A stretch of DNA of 64,000 bases from Tolypeutes matacus (taxonomy: Eukaryota > Chordata > Mammalia > Cingulata > Chlamyphoridae): NCBI GenBank assembly GCA_026826555.1, contig JAKSZT010053881.1, positions 10,539,485 to 10,603,484 of the forward strand. The letters run 5' to 3'. This document shows, in pieces, positions 1 through 12,500 of this stretch. How positions within the stretch are numbered: the first letter of the stretch is position 1; each line of letters begins with the position of its first letter. Under the pieces are notes generated by a model. That model had not been told where the DNA came from. It saw only the letters and a program-made list of their open reading frames with translations, and did no database searches. A program made the position numbers and the translations under genes.

Positions 1-692
1 CTTGGTAATAACCCCTCAGTGCCAGGGAGGCTCATCCTTGGAAGTCATGTCCCATGCCAGGGAGGGGATGGGGAAGTGGTGAGTTTATGTGCTGAGTTTG
101 GCTTAGAAAGAGATCACATCTGAGCAACAAGGAGGCTTTCAGGAGGTAACTCTTAGGCAATATATAATACTAGGCTAAGTTTCAATTTCACAAGAATGAG
201 GTTCATAAGTATAAGCATCAATATCAAGGGCCTAGCTTATTGGTCTGTCCTCCTTCACTAGGGACTGCCCATGTACTCTAGGGATTCTTGTCATTCTATT
301 AGAGAAAGTAGCAGGACTCCCCAGGATTGGAATTCAATATTTTTTCAGTTATTGTATGGGTCTCCACTCACCAAGACAATACCCCATGACCACTTGAACA
401 CATTCATATTCCATAGAGGCAATGCCCCTGGTGTACCTCTCCCCACACCTCCCACCACTACTGACACCCCACACCAGTGATCCTCCCCACCACAGGTGCA
501 ATCCTTCTGCAATCCAAAACCTCCCCCAAAACAAAGCCAAAAAATTAAAATAAATAAAAATAATAACAAATAACAAATAAAATACAAAAGAAAACTTTTC
601 TTTGCATTGTGTTTTTCATCACTGTAATATCTGTTATCATTTATGTACAGTGACAATTTCTTCTGTATGTACAAGCCTGATTTGGTCATGTA
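1..692 (-). repeat. Partial copy of a ~1.9-kb xenarthran L1-tailed repeat family (minus)
   Basis: Read on the minus strand, this segment matches 61,735-62,580 (plus) block by block. Shared landmarks are GTCACTGTAC at the family start, an AT-rich TTATTT stretch, GGATCAYTGGTG, CTTGATATTGATG, GAAACTTAGCCTA, GCATGGGACATGAC and ATTACTACCAAG. By eye the identity is about 80%. The copy runs off the left edge of the window, so its end is not seen. No coding frame is kept between the two copies. Confidence 0.75.
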
Positions 693-1270
693 GAAGATGC
701 TAAAATTCAACAGTCTTATGAAGTCTTATGAAGGTTACAAACCCTGCCAGATCTGGCTCCTGCTGACCCTACCAGCTTCATCTCACACAACTGTTCCTCT
801 TGGTCTCTGTTCTGTGCTCTTGCCAGCCTCAAAGCCTTCCTACTGCAACCTTTGTCTTCCACTCCAAGTATTCTCAACTTCACTCATTCTGGCCTCTCCT
901 ATTCCTCCAACCTCCATCTCTCACCATAATGCCTACCTTTTTCTCCCTCTTTCTCACTTTAAGTTTTGTTTCTGAAATTTTTAATGTGGTTGAATAATTT
1001 GCTGTGTACTCATGGGTTACCATATAGACAGTTGTTGATTTTGTTTGTCCAATCCCTCTCTCCTCAACTTTTGGTAACTGCCCTCCCCCTTCTGTAGGAG
1101 AGCCTCTCCTTCTCCAATCTTAATACTACAAGTCCATTCCCCCAGGGGGCATGCGACCCAAGTCTGATCAATGTAGTCTCACATTCCCCAGTGCTTTATT
1201 ATGCATATTGTTAGAGTCTCATTGGGAGAGACATTGGGCCAAGTCTTAAACAAATTAAGCAATATACAGA
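693..1270. other. Low-repeat stretch with a possible L2 remnant
   Basis: About 740-860 (plus) resembles the CCTTTGTCTTCC-type 3' region of LINE-2, but it is weak. 1,140-1,200 has a GGGGGCATGCGACCCAAG stretch that looks like an ancient mammalian repeat I cannot name. Nothing else is recognisable. Confidence 0.3.
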
Positions 1271-1740
1271 TGTGGCAGTATGAAGCTTAGTGGATCCCAT
1301 AAGATCATGTCCTTAGAGCTAATTCATTCCTGTGTGTGTAAACCTATTGTAGAAAGGACCTTTTGAATAGATCACTTCAGTAGGGTATGACCCAGGGTGG
1401 GTCATAATCCTTTTACTGGGGCCCATTATAAATAGGATAAACTTGCAGAGAGACACAGAAAAAAAAAAAGTGGCAGAGGCCTGCAGAAGTTGATGAGCCT
1501 GGGAGAGAGAAAAGCCATAGGTCCAGAGGAGAGGGGAAAGACTAGCGGACTGGCATTGTGCTCTGTCATGTGCCTGATTGCCCACAGGTGCAACTTGGAG
1601 AGACTGCATTTCTTGATGATGCCTTGATTTGGAAACTTTCATAGTCTCAGAACTGTAAGCTTTTAACCTAATAAATTCCCATTATAAAAGCCAACACATT
1701 TCTGGTATATGCTCCCTGCAGTGTTTAGCAAACTAAAACA
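1271..1740 (+). mobile_element. MaLR-like LTR (solo), plus
   Basis: The segment starts with TGTGG and ends with AACTAAAACA. It carries the landmarks shared with the other copies here (18,292; 50,694; and minus copies at 14,413, 19,091, 60,729): GGACCTTTTGA, ACTTCAGT, GGTGGGTC and CTTGATGATGCCTTGATTTGG, then AATAAATTCCCATT (the polyadenylation signal of the LTR) and AGCCAACACATT. That internal order is typical of ERVL-MaLR LTRs. No internal retroviral sequence flanks it. A clean 5-bp TSD was not found. Confidence 0.7.
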
Positions 1741-3794
1741 ACGGGTTAGGATTTCTTAAATGTTTCAAATCCATTAATTTTTTCAACAAACACTTATTGG
1801 TCACCTTCTCTGCTAACTACTGTGCTGAGAACTGGGGAAACAGCAGTGAACAAAGCACACAAAAATCCTCCCTACACTACAATTTTGATACCGTGGGCCT
1901 TGTGCTCACTAAAACTCTATGTGCTAAGTGAAAGGGGGGACAAAGCATATACTGAATCCATCAAAAACTTTTGTAATCAATTAGATTTTACCACAGATTT
2001 TTGGAATTTTCTCTAAGACTAATCTATTCTATAAAGTGTATTAAAATACAAGCTATTAATAGAAAGAGACATTAAAATTCTATTCTCTCGAAGAGCTGAA
2101 TCATTCTGCTAGTTAGAGATAATATGTAATCAGTCCTGAATCTAAAATGAAAAGTAGAGACATGGCACAAGGTCGTACTCACATCTTTCTTCTCCAGAGA
2201 TTTGCAGAACATCAGCACTGTGTTAAAAAGAAAATGATTAAAAAGACAAATCTTAGTCCCAGCTGACATCCTACCAAAATTATATGCATAAAATCATTTT
2301 ATGCAAGAAAAATGACACTGCCCATGAGATTAAATTAAACATATTATTATTCCACAAGGAACATTGTGATTTCCCAGTATTTTCCTGAATGAGCACGAAG
2401 ACCACTGCACTCTCAGAGGTGGTGCCATGAAGGAAAAAATACTTCCTAAGTGTCTATCATGTGACAGGCAGTTAGTTCCAGGTGTAGGGGTCCAATAGTG
2501 AGCAAGTCCTCAGCCTGAATTCTATTGGGAGATAAGCAGTAAATGAAGAGACCAATAGACATCAAGTAATGATACATGTGATAAAGAAAAATAAAATTGG
2601 GTATAGAACTATAAGAGAAGATGTCTGGGTGGGTCAGGGAGTTCTCTCTGAAGAGGGGACCTTCAAGGATACATGAAAACAATGAGGGAGGGAGCTGGGA
2701 AATATCGAAGAAATAGAGCAAATCAAGTCTATGTAATGTATTTGCTATGATACTTCACTTTAGAGTTCATGTTGCAACTTAATCCTCTAGGGAACAAATG
2801 CTAATGGACAGAACATGTATATTTCCTTCCCCAACTAACTGAATAGCAGAAGGTAACAGGCCTCAAGGAATAGAGCTCCATAAATAGCCAGAGGTGACTT
2901 GGGGGACCAAGTTATGATTTCTAGGACCTTGAAAAATTTTGCAAGTATTTGGAATTTGTCTTTGCTATGCTTAGGCCTTTCTCTGAACTTCCTGCTGTTC
3001 CCAGGCCCCAGTGGTCTCATGCCAATCAAGGCTGTGACACCCCACCTGGGCTGTTTGGTGGACATCTAGGATGTGCTGGGCCAGCACCCCTCCTCCCTTC
3101 TTCGGGGTCATGTTCTCCTTCTCACTGCTACCATGTGGTTAAAAAGAAGCTGCCAAATTATTACAAATCCTGCCCTTTGGTCACATGTGATGGATCTCTG
3201 AGTACGAACATGATCAAAAAGAGTATTTCATGCTTTGGCTACAGAGTATTTCATAACCTAGTCAAGATTATGCCAAATAACAAGTCAAGTTAATTAGTAT
3301 CCATCTGCAGGAGTTTTTGATTTGGAGTTTAGAAAAAAATCAGTTTATGTCTAGCAGCAAAGCTGTGAAAGCTGAGGCAGGGAAGCTGCTGACAGCCTTG
3401 CTCCCTGTTGCAGAGGAAGCTATGCTGAGGGAATGATGCCTCATGCTGACAGAAGTAGAGGGATGACAAAGACAGTTAGTGGTGTTGGCTTCCTTGGTTC
3501 CAGAGAACCTTGAGTCCCAGTTATATACCTTCTGCAATTATGAAAGACTGCTTATAAATTCCCCTTTTGCCTAATCTAGATGTGGTCAGTTTCTGTTGTG
3601 ATAAGAGTCCTAATACAAATGCCTTCCTCCACCTTACTCCCAAGTTCTAAAATATACTACTAGCTTCCCACGCTTTCTAAATAAAATTCCTCTCCAAGAT
3701 GATAGGAGAAAGTAATCTGATTGGCTAACTGAAGCAATTCATACTAAGATGTGGACAATTCAAAAGCTTCCCTGGAGCCTTGGCCTTAAGATTG
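1741..3794. other. Mostly unassigned sequence with old repeat fragments
   Basis: 1,785-1,880 and 2,440-2,720 (plus) resemble an old mammal-wide repeat, probably L2-related, with CACTTATTGG..GAACTGGGGAAACAGCAGTGAACAAA and the downstream gain-and-loss segment. The rest, including the small open frames at 2,949-3,293, shows no recognisable domain and no splice-site context that I trust. Confidence 0.3.
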
Positions 3795-4258
3795 AACCAT
3801 TTTATGACCCAGCAATTCTACTCCTAAGTATATGCCCAGGAGAACTGAAAATATATGACCACACAAAAGCTAATGTTCACACAAAATGTTCATAGCAGCA
3901 TTATTCATAGTAGATAAAATGTGGAAAAAAGCCAAATATTCCCCAACTGTTAAACAGATAAGCAAAATGTGGTATATACTTGTAATGGAATATTATTTGG
4001 CCATGAAAAAGAATGAGCACTGACACATGTGACAACATGGATGAGCCTTGAAAACATTATGCTAAATGAAAGAATCAGAAGACCACACACTGCATGAATT
4101 CATTTATATGAAATATCCAAAATATGGAAATTCACAGAGACGAATGTTCCATAACAATGTATTGTGTTGATGGAGAGGTGTTATATGAGAATTCTGCACG
4201 TTTGCTTGATTGTTTTGTAAGTTCACAACTTCTCTAATAGAAATATTGAAAAAAAAGA
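3795..4258 (+). mobile_element. L1 3'-end fragment
   Basis: This is the classic end of L1 ORF2 (ATGACCCAGCAATTCTACTCC, GGAATATTATTTGGCC, ACAACATGGATGAGCC). It jumps into an L1 3' UTR tail (CATAACAATGTATTG..CACAACTTCTCTAATAGAAAT) followed by A8. The frames are broken. The join at about 4,143 implies an internal deletion in the 3' UTR. Confidence 0.8.
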
Positions 4259-4782
4259 GAGAACTAAGATCAGTGACCTAACTACACAGCTGGAGGAACA
4301 AGAAAAAAACAGCAAACTCTTCCCAAAGCAAACAGAAATTACAAAATAACAAAGATCAGAGTAGATATAAATGAAATTGAGAACAATAACAACAAAAAAA
4401 AATTAACAAAACCAAAAGTTGGTACTTTGAGAAAAATCAATAAAATTGACAAACCCTTAGCTAGACTGACAAAAGAAAAAAGAGAGAAGATGCAAATAAG
4501 TAAAATCAGAAATGAAAGTGGGGACATTACTACTGACCCCACAGAAATAAGGGAGATGAGAAGAGGATACTATGAACAACAAACTAGACAAAATAGATGA
4601 AATGGACAAATTCCTAGAAACACGAACAACCTGCATTGACCCTAGAAGAAACAGAAGACCTTAGCAAACCAATCACAAGTAAATTGAAACAGTCATCAAA
4701 AACTTCCACAAAATGAAAAGCCCTAGACCAGATGGCTTCACAAGTGAATTCTACCAAGCATTAAAGAAGATTTAATACCAAT

Positions 4783-5231
4783 TGTGATGGTTAGGCTAAT
4801 GTGTCAACTAGGCCAGGTAATTGTGTCCAGGTGATTGATCCAGCAAGCACTGGGCTAATTGTAATACAAGAGCATTTATGGACTTCGATCACCAGTAAGT
4901 TTATTGTGCGGATGGCTGATTACATCTGCATCAATCAGAGAGATTGCATCATCAATGGGTGAAGCTTTTATCCAATCAGTTGAATGCCTTAAAAGGGGAA
5001 GTGATTTCAACATTCAGAAAGAATTTCCGAGCTCATCTTTGGATAGCCAACTACTCCCAGGAACTCATTAAGGACCTTTCATCGAACTTTCATCAGAGCC
5101 CCTGGTTTGCAACCTGCCTTTGGAACCTGGACTTGTGCATCCCCACGGTCGCGTGAGAGACTCTTATAAAATCTCATATTATTGACAGATATCTCCTGTT
5201 GATTCTGTTTCCCGAGAGAACCCTGACTACA
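4783..5231 (+). mobile_element. Solo ERV-L (MLT2-like) LTR with 5-bp TSD
   Basis: The 449-bp element begins TGTGATGGTTAGGCTAA and ends CCCTGACTACA, flanked on both sides by the duplication CCAAT (4,778-4,782 and 5,232-5,236). Five-bp TSDs and the TGTGATGGTT start are what ERV-L LTRs show. It is inserted in the RT-coding part of the surrounding L1 and is therefore younger than that L1. It is the same LTR family as the ends of the 52,553-56,972 provirus. No internal retroviral DNA is left, so it arose by LTR-LTR recombination. Confidence 0.9.
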
Positions 5232-6498
5232 CCAATCTTACTCAAAATCTTCTGAAAAATTGAACAAGAGGGAATGCAACCAAACTCATTCTATGAAGCC
5301 AACATCACCCTAATACCAAAGCCAGATAAAAATATAAAAAAAGAAAATTACAGACCATTTTCCCTAATGAATAGGTGCAAAAATTCTCAACAAAGTGCTC
5401 ACTAATCCAATCCAACAACACATTAAAAGAATTATTAATCATGTTCAAGTGGGTTTTATACCAGGCATGCAGGGGTGGTTCAACACAAAAAAAATCAATC
5501 AGTATAATACATAACATTAATAAATCAAAAAAGAAAATCACATGATTATCTCGATTGACACAGAAAAGGCATTTTACAAAACACCAGCATCCTTTCTTGA
5601 TAAAAACACCCCCAAAACACAGGAATTGAGGGAAACTTTCTCAACATAATAAAGGGCATTTATGAAAACTCCACAGCTAACATTGTATTCAATGGTGAAA
5701 GATTGAAAGCTTTCCCGTTGAGATCGGGAATGAGACAAGATGCCCTGTCACCACTGTTGTTCAGTATAGTTGTTAGAGGTTCTAGCTAGAGCAATCAGGG
5801 AAGAAAAAGAAATAAAAGGCATCAAAATTGGAAAGGAAGAAGTAAAACTTTTGCTATTCACAGATGATATGATCCTATACCTAGAAAGTCCCCCAAAATC
5901 TACAACAAAGCTACTAGAGCTAATAAACAAGTTCAGCAGAGTGGCAGGATACAAAATTAAGTAGTGTTTCTATACACTAGTAATGAACAATCTGAGGAGA
6001 AAGTCAGGGAAAAAATTCCATTTACAATAGCAACTAAGAGAATCAAATATTTAGGAACAAACTTAACCAAGGACGTAAAGGACCTGTATTCAGAAAGCTA
6101 CAATGCATTGCTAAAAGAAATCAAAGAAGACCTAAATAGATGGAAGAACATTCCATGTTCATGGGTTGGAAGGCTAAATAACGTTAAGATGTCAATTTTA
6201 CCCAAATTTATTTACAGGTTCAATGCAATCCTGATAAAAATTCCTCCAGCCTTTTTTTTAAAGAAATGTAAAACACAATTATCAAATGTAATTGGAAGGG
6301 TAAAGGGCCCCGAATAATCAGAAACATCTTAAAAAGGAAGAATGAAGTTGGAGGACACTCACTTCTGGACTTTAAATCATATAACTTAGTTACAGTGGTA
6401 ATAACAACATGGCACTGCATAAAGATAGACACACAGACCAATGGAACTGAATTGATTGTTCAGAAACAGACCCTCACATCTATGGTCAAGTGATTATT

Positions 6499-7417
6499 AT
6501 TTTTTAAAGGTAGAAATGCATTTTATCTTATTTTTTGTACATTTAATAATTGAAAATACAAACAATTAAAAACTAAAAAGTAAACACAGATAAATAAATA
6601 TACACATTTCTCAATTAAATGTACTGGATACATATAAAAATTTTTTTGAATCAAACAATATGTTACACAATATATTTGGTTCATAGTAACACATTTGTAT
6701 AGTATTTGTCCTTTTGTGTCTGGCTTGCTTCGCTCAACATAATGTCCTCCAGGTTTATCCATGTTGCCATATGTTTATGACTTCATTTCTTCTTACAGCT
6801 GCATAATATTCCATCGTGTGAATAGACCACAGTTTGTTTATCCATTCATCTGTTGATGGACACTTGGGTTGTTTCCAACTTTTGGCAATGGTGAATAATG
6901 TTGCTATGAACATCAGTGTGCAGATGTCTGTTCGTGTCACTGCTCTCCGTTCTTCTGGGTATATACCCAGTAGTGGTATTGCTGGGTCATGTTGCAAGTC
7001 TATATTCAACTTCTTTAGGAACTGCCAAACAGTCCTCCATAGTGGCTATACCATTTTGCATTCCCACCAACAGTGAAGAAGTGTTCCTCTCTCTACACAT
7101 CCTTTCCAACACTTGTAGTTCTCTGTTTTTTTAGTACTGGCCATTCTGATAGGTATGAAATGCTATTTCATTATAGTTTTGATCTGCATTTCCCTAATCA
7201 CGAGTGACGTTGAGCATTTCTTTATGTGTTTTTTTGCCACTTGTATTTCTTCTTTGGAGAAATGTCTATTCAAGTCTTTCGCCCATTTTTTAATTGGGTC
7301 GTTAGTCTTTTTATTGTTGAGTTGTAACATCTCTTTATATATCCTGGATATTAAACCCGTATCAGATATGTGATTTCCAAATATTTTTCCCCATTGAACT
7401 GGCTGCCTTTTCACCCT
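6499..7417 (-). mobile_element. Antisense, 5'-truncated L1 inserted in the plus-strand L1
   Basis: The 919-bp insertion is flanked by a perfect 16-bp TSD, TGGTCAAGTGATTATT (6,483-6,498 and 7,418-7,433). It contains the C-terminal end of ORF2 on the minus strand (7,414 down to about 6,755, including TMEYYAAVRRNE) and a short A/T-rich 3' UTR ending in TTTTTTAAAGG at the left. Removing it restores the host L1 reading GTCAAGTGATTATTGACAAGG. It uses a 3' UTR subtype (AAACTAAAAAGTAAACAC) that occurs again at 17,959-18,075. Confidence 0.9.
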
Positions 7418-9446
7418 TGGTCAAGTGATTATTGACAAGGCTGTTAAGACCACCCAGCTGGGCCAGAGGAGTCTTTTCTAAAAATGTTGCTGGGAGAACT
7501 GGATATCCAAATCCAAAAGAAAGAAAGAGGACCCCTATCTCACACTTATACAACAATTGACTCAAAATGGATTAAAGATCTAAATATAAAAGCTAGAACC
7601 ATAAAACTTCTAGAAGAAAAGGAAGGGAAACATCTTCAAGACCTGGTGGTGGTGATGGTTTCTTAAAAATTACACCCAAAGCGCGAGCAACAAAAGAAAA
7701 AAATGGATAAATGGGACCTCCCCAAACTTAAACACTTTTATGCTTTAAAGGACTTTGTCAAGAAAGTAAAAAGACAGCCTACCCAATTGGAGAAAATATT
7801 TGGAAACCACGTATCCAGTAAGGGTTTGATTCCATGCTATATAAAGAGATCATATAACAACAATAAAAGGGCAAGCAATCCAATTTAAAAATGGGCAAAA
7901 GACCTAAATAGACATTTTTTTCCAAAGAGAAAATATAAATGGTGAAGAAACACATGAAAATAGTTCAATACAACTAGCTCTTAGGGAAATGCAAATCAAA
8001 ACTAAAATGAGATATCATTATCCTCTCATACCTCATAGAATGGCCATTATTTAAAAAACAGAAAACTACAAGTGCTGGAAAGGATGTGGAGAAATAGGAA
8101 CATTCCTTCAATGTTGGTGGGATTGTAAAATGGTGCAGTCTCTGTGGAAGACAGTTTGGCAATTCCTCAGGAAGCTAAATGTAGAACTGCCGTATGAACC
8201 GGCAATCCCTCTACTAGGAATATATCCAGAAGAACTGAAAACAGTGATGTGAACAGACATTTGCATACTGATGTTCATAGAGGCATTCTTTAAATTGCCA
8301 AAAGATGGAAACAATCCAAGTGTCCATCAACCAATGAATGGATAAACAAAATGTGGTGTATACCTATGATAGAATACTATTCAGCTGTAAAAAGAAATGA
8401 ACTTGGAATGTACATGACAACATGGATGAGCCTTGAGGACATTTTGCTGAGTGAAATAAGCCAGACACAAAAAGACAAGTATTGTATGGTCCCACTAATA
8501 TGAACTAAACATGAAGAATAAACACATGGAGTTAAAATAGAGAGTATAGGCTATTAGGAGATAGGGTGAGGGCTGATGCTTAAAGTATGTATAATTTTTA
8601 ATTAGCTTGCCTGTAAAAGTGTGGAAATGGATAGAGTTGATGGTAACACATTATAGTGAGCATACCTAACACTGATGCTTTATAAATAGATTTATGGTTC
8701 AAAGGGGGAAGTCTAGGGACATAAAAGTCAATTGAAAGAAAGCTAGAGAATAATCTAGGGACTGTATAACATAGTGACCCCAGGCGTGGATGAAGATTGA
8801 GGTTAATAGTACAAATATAAGAATGTTCTTCTATGAACTAGAACAAGAGTATATCACTGTTACAAGGTAGTAAGTAAAGGGTGATGCATGGGAAAACTCA
8901 ATTAATGTAACTTATGGACTATAGTTAATAGCAATATTGTAATATTCTTGCATCGATGTCAGAGAAGGTACTATATTAATGCTAAGGGTCAATAACAGAG
9001 GGCATGGGATTTTTTTCTTTCGGACTAAGGAAAACGTTCAAAAATTTACTGAGGTGATGACTGCACAACTCTGTGATGAAACTGAGAGCCACTGGGTGTA
9101 CACTTTGGGTGGATTGTACAAGGCATGGGACTGAATATCACAGTGAACCATGTGGTGTATGATGGACTGTGATTAACAGTACATATATGAGAGTGTTCTT
9201 TCATGAACTATAACAAATGTACAATACTAATACAAGGTGTTAATAATGGGGGGGGGGTATATGGAAAAAATATACCTAATGTAAGCTATAGACCATAGTT
9301 AGTAGTAATATTTTGATGATGTTTTTTCATAATCTGTAACAAATGTTCCATAACAATGCAAGATGTTGGTGGAGGGGTGTATATGGGAATTCTGCATGTT
9401 ATGCATGATTGTTCTGCAAGTCTGCAACTTCTCTAATAAAAAATAT

Positions 9447-9590
9447 ATATATTTAAATGTTATGGAATTAGATAGTGGTAATGGTTGCACAACCCTTTGA
9501 ATATTCTGAAAATCACTGAATTATACATTTTAAAGGATAAATTTTATGATATGTGAATTATATCTCAATTTTTAAAAAAATTGAACTGTT
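9447..9590 (+). mobile_element. Old L1 3'-tail
   Basis: GTGGTAATGGTTGCACAACC, then GAATTATACATTTTAAAGG and ATATCTCAATTTTTAAAAAAA: this is the standard 3' end of mammalian L1s, of a different subtype from the L1 just upstream. Confidence 0.75.
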
Positions 9591-12500
9591 GGCTGAATTT
9601 CCTGGTGAGATTTAAGGGAGGTGGTATTTTTGAGGAGGGGTGACTCACTTATGCTCCTTTTCTTCTCTGTGCTGACACCCTCACCACACCCATTAGCAGG
9701 TGGGAACAAGAGTTGCAACCTGACATTCTGGTCTCCCATAGAGGCTCAGACCTAGGGTTCTCAAAGCACATATCTTCAAGAGCTAAAATCAAACACGGAC
9801 CATCTTTTTCAATCACTGGAAAAAGTTAATAGATATAAAAAAGATTTTCTCCCATAGATTTAGCTTTAAATTTTGGTGCTGCTTCCACTGGTCTGTTGCA
9901 AAGTGCTAGTGCCATGCTCAGCACACCCTGACAGAGATGTGTCTTGTTAAAGCAGAAATCTGGAAGGGATACAGTCCTACCTGCCAAACTCCAGTTTTTA
10001 GGTGAGAGGCAGAGCTGCCATAAGGCAAAGTTATGAGGCAGGTAAAGTTTGTCTTCACAGTCTTCCATCTTCTCTTTCTGCCTTTTTTCCCTGAGTGCTC
10101 TCTCATATACTCTAGGAATCTGACATCTCTACAATTGGTGACCCATCCTTGAAATTGGTTTATCATTACCCCTTAATGAACTTTATGCCATAGAAATATT
10201 CATATAAGTACACAAAGATGTTCATGGTATCATTTTTCTGCTTTAAACTTTAAATTTTTAAATTAGACAGTTGCAAAAAATTATTTTTTGCAACTTTTGT
10301 ATTAACCTACAAAGAAAGAACTCCAACACATCTCTCCCAGATACCTAGATCCATCAATTCTAACATTTTGCCACATTTGCCTATCTATCCACATATCTCT
10401 ATCTCTCTCTCTATCCATCTATCATCTGTTTTCTGAATATTTGAGAGTAGGTTGTATACATTATGCTCTTTGAACACATAATACATTACATCATTTTTAA
10501 TAATGGCTTCCAATCAGAAGCAATGTATATATAGGCAATGGGAGAAATATTGTAATGTATTAGAATTAAACAAAACAAAACCAAAAAACTCCCCGTGGAG
10601 GATTTACATTACAGAGCAGAATAAGGGAGAAGCCACTCCTAAATGAATGTCTAATGGGTGTGAGTTTGGAAGGGGATTGGGATTTGGATAGTGGTGGGGG
10701 AATACCACCCTGAGGCTGCCTATTGGTCTGAAAAGATTCCTGATAAGATACAATCTGCCTTGGTGTCTGAGCTTTCCCTTAGGCTTTTCCTTTGCTGAAA
10801 TAGCCCACATACTCTCCCCACCCCCACATCTACCCTTTGAAAGGACTCTGCACAGCTTTCAAACTGCTCCCCAAAGGTACCTATCAATATATGTCCCTCT
10901 TCTTCCCCACTCAGCTCAGGGTTCTTTGGTCTCATTCAGTTCTGAATCTCCATCATTTAGCAGACTGCCTGACATGTAGCAGGCAGTAAGTATCATTAAA
11001 CAAAATAATGAGCGAATGAACTTATCTCTTTCAACAAAATTGATCACACCATTCTCTGAGATCCCATAGCATTTTGTTTGTGTCTCCTTGATGGCATTAA
11101 GACTCTCTACCTTGCATTGTAATTTATTTGTTTGAAACCCTGCTTTCCCACTGGAATAAAAGCCTTTTGAGGGCAGGAACCACATAACACCAAGCATAAT
11201 ACTTTGTGTATAACAAATCATTCAACTAATATTTAATGTACTTGAGAACTTTTTATTTTGAAAAACAAGTATTCATTATGATCCAATTAATATGGAATAT
11301 AGCCTAACATTGATGTAGGAATATAAATAGTATTTTACTTCCATGGTACTCTCATCCTAGAGCCTAGGGCTGTTCTGATTTATGCACACAGGCCTGGCAG
11401 CCAGAGCAGCTCAATTAACTTGCTCTTCCTCTCTCTCTTTCCCTCAGGCCTCCCCTCCAGCTAATGATAATTTTGATTTTCACACTCTCGGGAAAACTGG
11501 CACCTGGAAAAGACAGTAGGTTACTTCAGTTCAACAGAAAGTCATCTGCACAATCAAGAATAGATCTGCTCCCTCAGTCATTCTGGCATGGATCTGGAAT
11601 GCAGGGATGTTTCTCATTTGGGACTCAGATGACACGCATCAAAAGGAAAGGCTACTTGTCAATTGCACATCCCTCTGCGCATTAGGAACCAGAGACGGCT
11701 TCTCTATCCTCATGAGACTTTAAGACCCCATTGCATACCTGCTTTATATCCCAGGCTCTCCTTCACTGATTATGAGCATGGCACAGGCTCTGTTGACATT
11801 GTGTAGGACATAGCTATCTTTGTAATGTGAGAGGAACTTTAAGGTATAGCTATTTAATATTCAGAGAGTAATTTGCAGGTACCAGCTTTGTCACCAAGTC
11901 TGCTCAATGATGCCGAACATGAAAACCTGGATTGTCTCTTTCCAAGCTGTTATCCAGGCTAGCTAAATGAGCCATTTTACCTCTGGCCTGAACTCCAAGA
12001 GTAGCTGGAGTTTGGGGACCCATCTGTATATTCAGCCAGACCAGGTTTTCTTTGTCAGCACTATTGACATTTTGTCAGAAAATTCTTTGTTGTGGGGACC
12101 CTTCTATGCATGGTAGGATTTTCAGCAACCTCCCTGAAACCTCTACTCATTAGATGCCCATAGCACCATCCCTTCCCCCAAACAGTTGTGATAACCAAAA
12201 TTGTGTCCTAACATTGCCAAATATCTGCTAAGGGGCAAAATCACCCCCAATTGAGAACTACTGACCTATACCCCAAGCTGTTTGTTCATTTTCCTCTGGG
12301 CCAGCAATGGATATTCTCAACTTCCTTTCATCTCTAGGCTCCCTAGACTGAGATGTGTCTTCGGTCTTTGAACCTTAGCTTTGATTCTGTTTCTGCCTTA
12401 TTTGCCTGACAACTGCTGGTGTCCTGGTTGTTTGAGCTCCTTGATGTCATTTCCTTCTGGCCTTGGAATGATCTCACTGTTGTTCCGTTTCTGCCCATCA

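Larger units (their letters stand above)
4259..9446 (+). mobile_element. L1, 5'-truncated, ORF2 through 3' UTR, with two insertions
   Basis: ORF2 is entered just upstream of the reverse transcriptase domain (about 4,380) and is recognisable to about 8,470, followed by a ~1-kb lineage-specific 3' UTR to 9,446. Frame pieces such as 5,770-5,964 and 5,964-6,317 carry RT and post-RT sequence, including [12 protein letters not shown], the L1 form of the YxDD catalytic box (FTDD here). Stop codons and frameshifts make it dead. It is interrupted by a solo ERV-L LTR (4,783-5,231) and by an antisense L1 (6,499-7,417). A short older L1 tail follows. Confidence 0.9.

Noticed and set aside
4783..5231. 70-residue frame at 4,944-5,156 as an exon
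   Set aside because: It lies inside a solo LTR with perfect ends and TSD.
9826..10168. Two overlapping minus-strand frames
   Set aside because: No recognised domain, no splice signals I trust, and the frames contradict each other.
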